DNA from: Helopsaltes ochotensis
Lineage: Eukaryota > Chordata > Aves > Passeriformes > Locustellidae
Length of the DNA stretch: 64,000 bases
Assembly: GCA_013400155.1 (NCBI GenBank)
Contig: VXBM01000772.1
Span: 1 to 64,000, forward strand
Reading direction: 5' to 3'
This document shows, in pieces, positions 26,101 to 36,400 of the stretch (the first letter of the stretch is position 1; each line of letters opens with the position of its first letter). The position numbers were made by a program, and so were the translations under genes. The notes beneath the pieces are model-generated. The model ran no database searches. It was not told the origin of the DNA and saw only the letters and a program-made list of their open reading frames with translations.

Positions 26101-29100
26101 AGGGATTTTCTCAGAAACGGGTCAAGGCACTTTGAAGTACTCTAGGCGCAGTGTATTTGCAATTTCCAAAGCAGAACATTGCCAGATGTCTTCAAATCAA
26201 CAACCCTCCAACAAATCTTGTTTGCTTCTCCTTCAGGGAATGCTGAACCCGGTCAGCTCCAAAAGGAGGTCTGATATGGGTGGGCACAAAGCTTAATGTT
26301 TTCCTTCTTGAAAAAAAAGGTGGACTTTCAGATATAGCCAAGACATCAGCATTCAGCATGACTTAATTTTGTCAACTAATACAGGACTCAGGGAGTTGCT
26401 CACTATTTGTTATTATTTTGTGTTCCACAGATGGAAGTAATGTATAAAATGCACTGGTTGTTTTTCAAACACAGCAAAGATTCAGGCCTTTAAGCACTGT
26501 GTATACAATTTCAAAAGAGATCCCTTGTTCCCCATCTGATACTAAGCTTTATGTTCAATAGCCTGTCCAAACTATTATCTGTAACTAGTTCTGACCCTTA
26601 ACATGGCATCACCTTCCCTTTACGTTTCAATGACCCTACAACAGAACTAGCTTTGATGATGAAAGAAGCAGGTAATCCTGTTTCTTCTTTCTGTCTTCAA
26701 ACTCTTTTCTATGCTGTCCTTTAATGTCAGGGCATCTCCTTTAAGTTGAATCCTAAGGCCTGCAAATTTAACCTGTCCAAAGCCTGTAGTGATGGCAATG
26801 CTATTATTTATTATTATTAACCAGATAAGCAGCCAAAAAGCCAGAACAGTCAAACCAATGTAAATCTTATTATGTATTTCATGCTTTTTAAATGAGAAAC
26901 AAAACTTTTCCTATGGACTGATTGGCTGATGTTTTGGTCCAAGGGCAGGTGTGATTCGTTTACATTGAGTCTTTTACACTGTGAGTGCTTTAGCATTACA
27001 ATATTTAAATGTGTTTGATATAATGGATTAGGATGAATGCACTTGGATTTTTAAACTAAGTAAATGGTGATTCAGTGTGGTTATTGAATCATCACCGGGC
27101 TTACAGGTGTAGCATCACTTGAGATGCCAGTGTCCCTGAACTGGCAGATGCAGAACAGATCTACTACCACCTGACTGAGGACTGGCATTAAACAAATGCC
27201 TCACTTAAAAAAGCCAAGTCCAGGTCTGACCTACACTTTTTAAATAATGCAATGACTCTCAGTACATGGTAAAATGTAGCTATGACACTTCTGTGAGTAA
27301 GACACCCAGAGCCACAGAAATACCAAAGTCCAGCTGAAGCCAGTGGGAATAATGGACCTAATCAGAGTTAAAGTTTTTAACCCAGCACGTCTCCTTTAAC
27401 AGTGATGAATACCATATTGTCAACACTAACTTGATTTCAAATCAATACAGCAGTGGAGCACAGACATACAGTACCAGATCTTCAGCTGGAGTTCCTGCTT
27501 GGCTGGTTGCAAGGACATGCATGAGACATGAAACATCTAAAAAACTGCATGGAGATGAACATTACAAAGCAGGACTATGGAAAGTGTAGCTCCTTGTAGC
27601 TGGGGTATGCTCCTGAGCCTCCTGCACACACACAAGCCTCAAGCCGGCACTCAAAGCCCTTGAGCACTTGGCTCCTGGCAATGCTAATGCCAGGGCTGAA
27701 ATGACATCACATTCTGAAATTACGAGAGGGTCCTTAAAGTGCTGCCTCTACAGCCTGAGTGGTGAATGTGGAGGACTTGTGGAGGAGTGTGTGAATGACA
27801 GCGTATGTGTGCTGGCCACGGGTGAAAAATAAGAGGTTTCTGGTTGAAAACAGCTACCCTGGGGTTGTTTGCTGGAAGCTGTGACCTGCGTTACACTGCT
27901 GACAGTCTTTAAGGTCAGCTCTGTTTTATCGGCCTGACGAGGGGGCACTTGTGAAGCCCTGTCACACTTAGGTCTCACCGTGCTAAAAATGTATTTGTAT
28001 GTGGTAGCTGAAGTGAAAGACTTACTGGTAGCAAATGCCGGTCCTTTATCGCTTGCCTCTTTTGGCTGCAGATTGCAGGGAAGGGAGGAAAGGGAGGAGC
28101 CACCACAGCAATGGGGATTTTTTGCTCTCTGTTATCACCTCGGCTTCGATGTTCTGTTTTGGATGAGAAAGAAGGCACAAGTCTTTCAAAGTATTAAAAC
28201 CATACAAATATCTCTCTTAACAGCACAACAGAGACGGGTACAGGACTCCAAAGACATAGATTCTTCTCTTCCCCAGTGACTGGTACAAATGATCCCTGTT
28301 GCAGCTGAAGGGGAGAAGCACTTACTGGACATTTTGTGTGCCCAGAGGAACAATGCCCATACAGCGCACCCCAGCATATGTGCTGCAGCTGAATTGACCC
28401 CAAATGAGATTACACCATTTATCCCAAGAGACAATGGAGCTACTTTCTAGGCATTTGAGACCCAAGGCCTGATTTCCAACAGGAACTTGCAGTCCCATTG
28501 CCTTGAAACATTGAGATGCAATAACTATGCCTGCATTCTACCCATATCACTCTGAGGGGAAAAAAAGAAATACAGCTCCAGATGGAATTTTATTCCCTGG
28601 CTGCATGGCAGGGCTAGGTCCTGAGAATTGGCTTGACATCTTGAAGGTTGTTGCAGTGGTAATGCTTCAGGTAATGCTAGCATGAAGGAGGTCATCCTAG
28701 GAACATCAAGATCTTTATTCACCCGAGGCCCACAGGAGTCTTCCTTCAGCATGGGCTCATAATATTCAGTCTTCTTCCAGCGTCAGTCCCAAGTCTTTGG
28801 AAACTTCCAAGTGAATGGGAGAGAATGCTCATGGACTTCCCATCTCTAATTCTAGGTGACAGTTAGATAATTACTGTTTGCATGGAGTGCTGCTGAAAGG
28901 AGATAATATAGTCACCCATTCCACTAGCTGTGGTCCAGCCAGATATGTTTGCTGGTAGCATAGCTGTTTTATGACCTAAAGTTTAATTTTAATTGCTCCT
29001 GGTTAAACAGATAAAGAGAGAATGAAATTCTGATAGAAAAGAGAGTTGAGACACAATAAACATGTTTAGAGCAAATTTCAGACTAAAACTTCACCCCCAT

Positions 29101-30461
29101 ATATGCAGTTATTTGGAAAATAAGATAAAGCAGCACGTGACAAGCTGCCTGCTGAACCTGCACAGCTGCCATTAATTGTGGAGGATGGGAAATTGCCAAA
29201 ACTGAGATTTGTAACTTTAAAATGATGAGACATTTTCTGGAGCTGCCTTCCCCTGCTGCTGTCAGGATTTCTCCTGCCCACAAGATGGCAGGCAAAGATC
29301 AGCCTGCTTCTGGGACAATTGCAAAGCAGAGCTGCTGAAAACAGAAAAGAACTTCTGCTCTGCTCCAGCACTACTGTGGTTGCTATTTGGCTATATCACT
29401 CTCTGCCATGCTATGAAGACAAACTGCATCCACAGTGTGTTCCTGACCTAAAACCTGCAGAGACGGTCAAATGTGGTAATTAATTGGAACATCTTATCCA
29501 GCTAATAGATGCTCTGCAGTTCTAAGTATTCGATTATTATTATAAGCTAATAACAGCAATAAATGAGCAAGGCAATTAGAGCTGTTGGTGCAAAATGCTT
29601 CAAGACAGGAGGCTACTGCTGAACACTTTAAGCATGACCTGCACGAATTTTCTCCCTCCTTATGGCACAGAAGAAAGACAGGCTTGTTTGCCTTTGTCTT
29701 ACATCCTGGTAATAATTTTCCCTTGCTTAGGTGCCCAGTGAAAGCTGACCTTTCCCCATCTTTTGCCTTTCCTTTAATGTGCTGTTTAGGACCATCCAGA
29801 TGTTTGCATCTAGTAAATTCTCTTTATGACAGGGATCCAGGAGCCTGGTTATGGCGCTGTTACTCCTGCTTCCTCTCTGTATTGCTTTGAGACCACAGTT
29901 TGTTAGGCATTGTCAGAAAATGTTCCCTAGCCTGGGGAGACTGCCCAACCCTTCCAAGCTGTCCAGGACATCTATCACCTGACTTTAGCTGCCACTCTTG
30001 AAGGACACAGGCATCCTCCAGTATCATGCTTGGATGCCTTGAGCAGACAGCTCAGATTTTGTGGAGACTAATACCACTGGGCTCCAGTTTCAGACCTGGT
30101 GAAGGGAGTTGGGACTAGATAATCTGTAAAGCCCCTTCAAACCCAAACCATTCTGTGATCCTACAGTTTGGTGATTCCTTAGCAGGAGTACCTAAGTCCC
30201 AGTGCAGATCAGTGCCCACAGTTCTGGGCACTTGTGCCTGAGCATCGTTCTGCTGCCTGGAGTGGACCATGGAGAGGTGTGTGGGGCTGGAGTAGGAGGA
30301 GCACCTACCTCTGCGCAAAGCTCGCAGGTGCTGCTTGGCGTGGTGGTGCAGCTCCTCCACGCAGGGCGGCCTGGTGGAGGGGAGAAAGATGTTTCTTTGC
30401 TGATGCCAAGGCGCTCGGTAATAGACACTCAGTTTGCTCTCTGCATCAAGGTTGGAGACAG
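7563..30461 (-). CDS. NHS: NHS actin-remodelling regulator, exons 2-8 (gene-level entry, 5' end missing)
   Basis: The spliced coding sequence, in transcript order, is 30461-30309, 28153-28026, optional 19465-19403, 17233-17041, 13848-13717, 12468-9511, 9031-8905 and 8187-7563. All introns are GT-AG and all phases match, giving about 1,458 codons with the optional exon or 1,437 without. Residue-by-residue resemblance to vertebrate NHS is high throughout, including the first block (VSNLDAESKLSVYYRAPWHQ) and the C-terminus (ending DDRSSQSST). In the family, NHS is a scaffold at lamellipodia, focal adhesions and cell junctions. Its N-terminal WAVE-homology domain links to Abi/WAVE actin regulation, and human loss-of-function causes congenital cataract with dental anomalies. 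Visible features are basic clusters of nuclear-localisation type ([20 protein letters not shown]), a proline-rich SH3-ligand-like stretch (KPAPPKR) and long Ser-rich disordered regions. The canonical first exon is outside the window. The paralogues NHSL1 and NHSL2 are less likely because the match to NHS itself extends through exon 3a and the C-terminus. Confidence 0.97.
8188..8904 (-). other. NHS intron 7 (717 nt)
   Basis: A GT-AG intron between exons 7 and 8 (donor GTGACC, acceptor TTTACAG). Apart from a short ATA/ATT repeat near 8436-8450 I see no distinct element. Confidence 0.9.
8905..9031 (-). CDS. NHS: NHS exon 7 (127 nt)
   Basis: Encodes the block SSPSDESIMSPLSEESQADT followed by EDVFVSPNKPRTTEDLFAVIH, with split codons at both ends (2 nt in, 2 nt out). 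It was too short to stand out as an open frame and was found from its homology and splice sites (acceptor TTTTAAG, donor CACAG/GTGACC). The TTEDLFAVIHR motif is a hallmark shared across NHS-family proteins. The segment is acidic and Ser/Pro-rich, so phosphorylation is plausible. Confidence 0.95.
9032..9510 (-). other. NHS intron 6 (479 nt)
   Basis: A short GT-AG intron (donor GTCAGT after AAAG, acceptor TTTTAAG). No repeat or other feature is visible. The long open frame of exon 6 happens to read through almost all of it, so a naive ORF call would overrun the true exon end at 9511. Confidence 0.9.
9511..12468 (-). CDS. NHS: NHS exon 6 (2,958 nt, central region)
   Basis: The largest coding exon, with 985 full codons plus split codons at both ends. 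It opens with DSDESPVARERNVIVHTNPE, then SRRRIRAQRGQSVVASLSHS (near 12330-12270). A long Ser-rich region follows that contains the highly conserved stretch from SGSCEISSNSDTFGSPIH through [20 protein letters not shown] to [20 protein letters not shown] (about 11945-11330). A proline/lysine stretch PKAKPAPPKRSSSLRKS at about 11185-11135 resembles an SH3 ligand. Next are ECIKSPESSESQTSQS, a nuclear-localisation-type cluster [11 protein letters not shown] at 10570-10538, and LPIIPPTHLDLSALHNVL. The 3' third of the exon is much more divergent from mammals. The frame stays open into both flanking introns, so the exon limits come from the splice sites (acceptor GTCCTAG, donor AAAG/GTCAGT) and homology. 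Confidence 0.97.
12469..13716 (-). other. NHS intron 5 (1,248 nt)
   Basis: A GT-AG intron (donor GTGTAG, acceptor GTCCTAG). The sequence is AT-rich; I see no repeat element or additional exon in it. Confidence 0.9.
13717..13848 (-). CDS. NHS: NHS exon 5 (132 nt, basic nuclear-localisation region)
   Basis: Encodes [20 protein letters not shown] followed by [20 protein letters not shown] and QEI. The RRRKLRRRK cluster is a strong candidate nuclear-localisation signal, conserved in vertebrate NHS. Both ends split codons (phase 1). The acceptor GTTGCAG is strong and the donor ATAG/GTGTAG is weak. Apart from the exon termini the protein is essentially identical to mammalian NHS. Confidence 0.96.
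13849..17040 (-). other. NHS intron 4 (3,192 nt)
   Basis: A GT-AG intron (donor GTACAA, acceptor GTTGCAG). A GC-richer block at about 15,650-15,950 contrasts with AT-rich surroundings but has no recognisable coding match. A GA/GAAA-rich simple stretch lies at about 16,340-16,376. Otherwise nothing is recognised. Confidence 0.85.
17041..17233 (-). CDS. NHS: NHS exon 4 (193 nt)
   Basis: Encodes [20 protein letters not shown] followed by [20 protein letters not shown], then [20 protein letters not shown] and INVT, with a split Gly codon at the 3' end. Acceptor TTTGCAG, donor ACTG/GTACAA. The amino-acid sequence is practically identical to mammalian NHS, one of the most constrained parts of the gene. 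It starts in phase 0, so it can join either exon 3 or exon 3a. Confidence 0.97.
17234..19402 (-). other. NHS intron between exon 3a and exon 4 (2,169 nt)
   Basis: A GT-AG intron (donor GTACTG, acceptor TTTGCAG). It contains a CA-type microsatellite at 18832-18890 and a C-rich block at about 18,480-18,830. No other gene or repeat is recognised. Confidence 0.8.
18832..18890. repeat. Imperfect (CA)n microsatellite
   Basis: CA dinucleotide runs interrupted by CAGA and CATA units, within an NHS intron about 500 nt downstream of cassette exon 3a. Likely polymorphic. Confidence 0.85.
19403..19465 (-). CDS. NHS: NHS cassette exon 3a (63 nt, 21 codons)
   Basis: Encodes a 21-residue peptide containing NSTRSPSPIECCHMTPWSR. 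This matches the small exon that distinguishes the longer from the shorter human NHS isoform, with Ile where human has Thr. The exon is exactly 21 codons in phase 0 at both ends, so including or skipping it keeps frame. It lies far from its neighbours: 8.6 kb from exon 3 and 2.2 kb from exon 4. Its acceptor (CATTTATAG) has a poor pyrimidine tract and its donor (AAAG/GTACTG) is weak, typical of a regulated exon. It was missed by open-frame scanning and found from the HMTPW match. Confidence 0.92.
19466..28025 (-). other. NHS intron between exon 3 and exon 3a (8,560 nt)
   Basis: A GT-AG intron (donor GTAAGT, acceptor TTTATAG). It is AT-rich with scattered short duplications, such as ATCATT-containing repeats near 20,328-20,345. 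The open frames in it (for example 20549-20908) have no recognisable similarity. I see no obvious retroposon ends in it. Confidence 0.8.
28026..28153 (-). CDS. NHS: NHS exon 3 (128 nt)
   Basis: Encodes HRSRGDNREQKIPIAVVAPP followed by FPPFPAICSQKRQAIKDRHL and LP, after a split Glu codon shared with exon 2. Acceptor AAAACAG, donor CCA/GTAAGT (consensus). The ends match mammalian NHS (EHRSR at the start, KDRH near the end), while the Ala/Pro-rich middle differs, so this is a fast-evolving linker. It ends in phase 0, allowing splicing to 3a or 4. Confidence 0.94.
28154..30308 (-). other. NHS intron 2 (2,155 nt)
   Basis: A GT-AG intron (donor GTAGGT, acceptor AAAACAG). A short CR1 3' end sits at about 30,088-30,175, only about 130 nt from the exon 2 donor. 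No other feature is recognised. Confidence 0.85.
30088..30175 (+). mobile_element. CR1 retroposon 3'-end fragment
   Basis: Contains the diagnostic CR1 tail pattern: GACTAGATAATCTGTAAAG, then CCCTTCAAACCCAAACCATT and CTGTGATCC. It is old and truncated, antisense to NHS, in intron 2. Confidence 0.65.
30309..30461 (-). CDS. NHS: NHS exon 2 (153 nt, end of the WAVE-homology region)
   Basis: Encodes VSNLDAESKLSVYYRAPWHQ followed by QRNIFLPSTRPPCVEELHHH and AKQHLRALRR, with split codons at both ends (2 nt in, 1 nt out). Acceptor CCTACAG, donor AGAG/GTAGGT. In the family this segment completes the N-terminal WAVE-homology domain that begins in exon 1 and resembles the SCAR homology domain of WAVE proteins. 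The exon has no Met codon, so translation of any transcript must begin in an upstream exon or well downstream, at the first Met in exon 3a or 4. Confidence 0.97.
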
Positions 30462-33400
30462 CTGTAGGATAAAAAATAGAATACAACATAAGACTTCTAG
30501 TCTTTCTTCCATTAGCCTCGCTGAAAAGGAAAGGTTCTTGCTTGGAACAGCATCGTCAAGAGCAGGCACTGGCTTTGTTACAGCACCTTTACTCCCATCA
30601 AATAGCAGCAGACATTGTTTCTCCATGTTTCTACATCAGGTTATACCAGTTAGGCTTTAGGCAATCCCCTTTTACCAGATTGCAAATGGGTCTATGGAGG
30701 CGAGCAGGTGAAATGATACTATATCGGGTTTTTATATAAATGGACCAAAGGGATAATAATTTTATAGATAGCAAAACAAAAATGCAAAGAAGCTATACAA
30801 TCTTTCCACAGTGACATTTTGAGCAAAGGCAGTGGGAGGAATAGGTCTTCCATTTACTCATTCTCCAGCCAATGTGCTCTTTCACTACATCATGTTACAC
30901 ACAACTAGATTCTGACACAAGTTACTAGTTCACTGCCTTCCAGGACATAACGATTGTGATTAACTGCTTGCCCTGCTGAGAGACTTTGACTGCTACCTAT
31001 CAAAAGAGGTTCCTTTAATAGACAGGGACTTCTGAGGAACAGGAGCGCTTCAGTTCCTCTAAAGATAAATCCCTGAAATCTGCCTCTGAAAATTATATGA
31101 ATCAAGTCGCTTTAAAGGTTTGAGAGAATTTTTTAGGAGTGCTGGGACTCATGGGAGTCCCATGGACTATTTCCTGCCTCAGGATATGCAGTAGGTAGCT
31201 TTCCAAGGGCTAAAGCAGGAGTGGACAGCCATGAGAGATGCCAGCACTCTGCCCCAGCCAGCAGCAGGGAGCAGGCTTATCCTCAGCCCACATAATGGAG
31301 CAGAGGAGGTGGCACATCCTGAGATACAAAATTGGGCTTGATTCTTCTGCCACAAGCACCAATACAGACAGACTCCAGTCTAATGCCAAGGAGCTGCTGC
31401 AGCTGTTCTGCTCACAGGACAGTACAGTGTGGCACAGGCAGGCACCCTCATGCACAGGAGGTACCTCCTGGGCTTCCCTTCCAGTCAGCAGCCAAAGAAC
31501 CAGTGTGTCTCACACTGGTCCCCCCCACTGGCCATGCACTCCTCTCCTTTGCATATTCCAGGGCTCATCTACTTTCCTGCTTTTGCACTCTCTTACCCTT
31601 TTCTGAGGGGTAGCCAGTGCATCATGGCAGAGAATTGCTCTCTGGTGGAGATGCTTTGGTCTTTCTTGCTTTGTTGCTTTCTTCAATGCAAAACAACATT
31701 CACTCAGCCTGCAGGCATACCAGTGCTTTTTACAGAGAAAGAATTGGGAAGGTACAGTTGGAGAAGAAGGAGGGAGCAGACAGAAGAGGAGAAACCTAGG
31801 AACCATGCTGCTATGTGTAGGATGATGAGAGACTATCAGTTCTTTTGATTAGAAAAAAACCCCCAACAGTTCACCAAAATTTGTAGGTGTCATGATGGAA
31901 GTGGTGGTATGATATGATGAACAGACCGGCTGAACTTCAGGTTCTCAGAGCTTCAGCAAAAATGAAGGGACCTCAAACTCTCTGTCTGCTCGGGAGCCTT
32001 GCTTTGGTTCTCAGTGGATTTTTGCAGATGAGGTTTCAGTCATTTTTTCAGCACATTTGTAGTGCTGCTCCATGAAACTGGCATGGTGTCAGTGCAAGGA
32101 ATGGCACCGGGGGAGAAAAAAAATGATAGTGGAGGAAGGTAGTAGGATGAATGATGGCAACTTGTCAGTGCTTGTTCATCATGAGGATTTACTAATTAAA
32201 TTTTTGACATTGCAAAAACATCATGTTGCCAAATTGGAGAGAGAGCTTTTGATGGCTTGTCTGTCTGTTACCACTGCAGTAGGGAAAAACCTCACTCGCA
32301 GGAGCTGATTTTATATATCCTTTACCCCTTGAAGGTAGCAAAGCACTATGTCTATTTTACATACAAGGTACTGAGACACAAAGCAACTTGCCTTGATCCT
32401 GTTCTGAGCCACACTTCCTCCTTGGGAATCTCAGCTCAGGACAAAAATTTGTACGCAATAGTAATGATACCCCACCCATTCTTTGTATTGCCTAGGGCAT
32501 GTGATATTCGTGATCACAAACTGTACCTGGAGGCTAATGAAAAGGCAGGTACGAGCAGTTCTTTCCTAATCCCAGAAAATCTGTCTAGACTGAAGTGCTA
32601 GTAGTTGTCTGTGATGAATATCAGTGAGTGGAAAGTTTTAGCTACTTACGAAATTTTCAGACATTTCATCAGACTAGAATAGATTTTGCTGTGAAATTTA
32701 GCTTGTAGAAAGCTCTTTTGGCCTTGGAAGAGTACAATAAGAGTAGGAGTTTTAAAAATAAGAGTAGGAGCTGGGTTAATGTACTTTGAGACTTAAAAAT
32801 GAAACCAAGTTCATGCAAGCTCTGCTACACACCTACTGTTGTAGACACATGTTGCTGTTGACAGATAAAATAGCATGACCTCTTAGCCCCTCAACAAGTC
32901 TACCTTAGCCAGCAGATCTGTGCACAGTGCTGTCCCAGGAGAAAAAACACAAATACATTGCTTATCTTCAAATGATAGGGCATTAAGAAGCTTACAGTAC
33001 CCTGTGCTATGGACCCAGCCAGCTCCCATCCATGTCTTCTCATCTTTCCCTGCAGGGTCTCTGATTCATGGTAACAGGAAATATACCCTGACACCAAGAA
33101 AGCAGAAATATTGCACATAACTCACAGAACTGACCAATCCTTTAAAATACTCCAAAGCTGGAGTGGATTTTCTAGGAGGTCCAGAATGGAAATTAAAAGT
33201 GCTGGCAAAAAAAGCCGTAGGGGGATAAATGTTCTCAGGCTGCACTGGGGAAGAGGCTCAGAGGGAGGGAGCAGCGCTGGGTAGGGTGGAGGACAATGCT
33301 GCCCCAAGGAAAGTAAGCATAAACCCACAATGAATGCATTTAGCCTGGATGTTTGAGGAACAGCATCCCAACATCAGAGCAGCAAAGCTCTGAAAAAAAA

Positions 33401-36400
33401 CTTCTGGAAAGAGGAAAGAGTGAAAAAGCTAACCATTGAGTAAAAGCCTGCCAAAAGAAGGACCTGCTTCCTTTTTGTTGTTTGCACATTGTCCTTTGCA
33501 TGCCTTTCTCTGTCCTTTGCACGTTGCCTGTTCTTCTGCAATGACATTTTGCCCAGCCTCACTGATTGCCCCTGGGAACTGGGCACCATTGCTGGGAGCT
33601 GTAGCCAGAGGATGCAACCACAGGAGTGGACTGTGAGCTTTAAGGACTACTGAACATCTGATTTTCTTCACAGGACTGAATCTCTTACTTCAGCTTAAAG
33701 AAAAAAGCCAACCCTGTGGCAGGGTAATTCAGCAGACAAAGACCACTGGGCTGAGATCTAGAAGAAATGTACAGTCAAAGCTCCACCATATGCTTCTGCT
33801 AGGAGCTGGCGTTAAATATTAAGACTCCCTATATCTCTGTTCTGTAAAATGAGGATAAGGTATCTCTTTCAGCCAGCACTTCCTTTACTCAGTGTTTTAC
33901 ACTGCAGGCTGTTTTTACAATGCTGAGCCTGCACGTGGCTGTAGCCTCTCCACATTATCGTAACATGCATAATAAATAAAGCAATATAGAAACTGTAAAG
34001 CCGCAGTCTTTAAACGATTAACAGCTGGACATCACACTGAATGAGAAAAAAAGCCAATACAGAGATAGGAAATGCTACATTTCAGGCATCAGATGTAGAC
34101 TGTTAACTTATTTTTAGTGTGCACTTCGATCAATTTAGACTATAGAAGTGAATCATATAAACTATCATTTCATTTCATTCCTGAGCTAAAGTAATTGGGG
34201 TTTTTTTTTGTCTTGTGGGATGACAAAATGACAAGAGACCATCTAAATGGATTTCCCATTCCATTCTGTGGATCCATTAACATTGGCTGGTTTCCTAACA
34301 ACCAATGTCAAACAGACATACACTAATGGCTCTTCTCATGAGAAGATTTTTTAAGATTTACAAATAGCTGTTTTATTGAAGTTGATCATATTTATCATTT
34401 ACGGATCCTTCTCATCTTCACATCCGCTTATTCTCTCCCACTTTTAGCCAAGCAGAAAAAGGATCCTTCCATAGCAGAGCTGGATGTGGATGCTTGAAGG
34501 TTGTGCGGCTTTAGTGCACTCAGGCGTGGTTGTTCTAATAATAACACCACAAAGGCCAAGCAAGAAAGATTTCTGCTCTATTTATTTGATAGATCCAGGG
34601 GTTTCCCTCCACAACTCCGTCTGCTTCTATAGATACTTGCCTCCCCCCTTCCCAGATCCTTTTGTTTCTCAACTTTCTATTATTTCTGTCTGTATTATAG
34701 TTGCAATTACCTGTCAGGGGAAGAAAGAAAAAAAGATAATTTCCTATGATTCCTGGTCCAGAGAGAAAACACGATTTGTTGTAAGGTGTGAAGAAGCGTG
34801 CAGCCTGGAGGGAATTGGAGCAGCAAGCAAGGAAGTTGCCTACATGTTTAGGGCCAGCGCCCAGAGCTGCCAGCCCTGAATTCTGCACAGGCAAAGCTGA
34901 ACCGGCAGCTGCCGAATCCTTATTAAAGTATCCAGATTCCAAAAGACAAAACCCAAAATTAAAAAGGATCAGACTATTCCAGAGCCCGGTTATGCTTAAG
35001 AGAGGGTGTAATGAGCCAAGCCCTTTGCAGGAGACAGAAGTGGTGGGGGCTGTGCACTTAGTGAAACTCCAGCTCTTTGCACACCCTGCTTCAGGGGTGC
35101 AGGATGCATCCAAAGGTTGCTGTGGTGAGCAGCCCCATGCCAGGCTCTGCTTAGGAAAGCAGCCTTTTCTCCAGCGTTAAGGTAGTTCACCTGTCATTTT
35201 AGCATATGCCATTTTTTCTAGCTATTTCATGTAAAAATAGTGACTTTTTTTTTTTGTGTGATTCAATGTCATAAGAAAGCTGGATATTCATCCAGCTTTG
35301 CCTAAGTAGGCCTATGCCAGCAGCAGCAGAATTCAATGTGATCAGCCTCTTCCTCAGCTACTGCCCAGGTCAGCAGTGAGTTACTGCCTGCTGCGTTTGT
35401 GTGCAAAACATTGCAAGAAAATTAATTCTGAGGAAGACCAGATTATCTCAAAGACTAGGCAGCCTGGCAGCACATCCAACTTCATCATGCAATTTAGTGC
35501 ATAAATGTTTCATTGAGGCAAGTGCTGAGTCTGATGTGAATTTTATTTATAGCCCTGTATGTCTTGAATGTACGCTTCCCCCAACGTACTCGCGTAACCA
35601 TTGGAGCACCCAGGGGGTTTAAGCCTACAACACTGGTAAAAATCCAGAGCTGCATTTTTGCTGTTCATGTCCCACATCCATCAGCAAGCTCAGTACTTTC
35701 AAAGCACCTCCCTCTGCGGCTGCTGCCTCCCAGTGATGGCAAAGAGAGTGCCAGGCTTACCCAGCAGGGACACAAGAGTCTGGAGCTCCTTGAAGATGGG
35801 ACAATCACTCAGTTTTTCAACAATTGGGTTCCCTCCCATCCATGCATATACCCAGACATTTCCCTATTTGCCAGAGGCAAACCCCACCAACAGGAACTAC
35901 GAGTAGCTATTTGGATTTGCTACTTTCCTGTACCATCTATATTAGCAATTGAAAAATGCCCATGCAAAGGGACTGTGTTGGTGGGGCTGCTGTTTATTGC
36001 AAATAAGGCTACTGGCTCATCAGCTTTTCCAGCACCCAGCTGAACAATGGCAACCTCACTGTAACTTCAGTGACTACACCTACAAGCATGATTATGCACA
36101 CAATTCCCTCATACCTCTAGAAAAAAGTACTTAGCAACTGCAGCTAGAAACTGGGACATACCCCAGCACCCTTGGAAATCCTGGTCACCCTGGCAGGGGC
36201 AGGATGCCATGCTCTTTCCCCACCACGTCAGTGCTGGAGCAACACCTGAACAGTGATGGGTTTCTCTTCTAAAGCTCTTTTGCTGGGGCAGGGACATCAG
36301 ATGATGGGTATGTGACAGGCACTCTTGTTCCTTGGCACTGCAGAGGCTGCTGAAGACCCTGCCTGTGCTTCCCAGTCCTTCTCCTCTCTGGGAAGCTGTC

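Noticed and set aside
30202..30660. 152-aa plus-strand open frame at exon 2
   Set aside because: Antisense shadow of NHS exon 2 and its flanks.
34535..35113. 192-aa minus-strand open frame in intron 1
   Set aside because: Composition and sequence look random, with no recognisable domain and no exon-like borders supporting it. A TGACAG/GTAATT string inside it is not enough.
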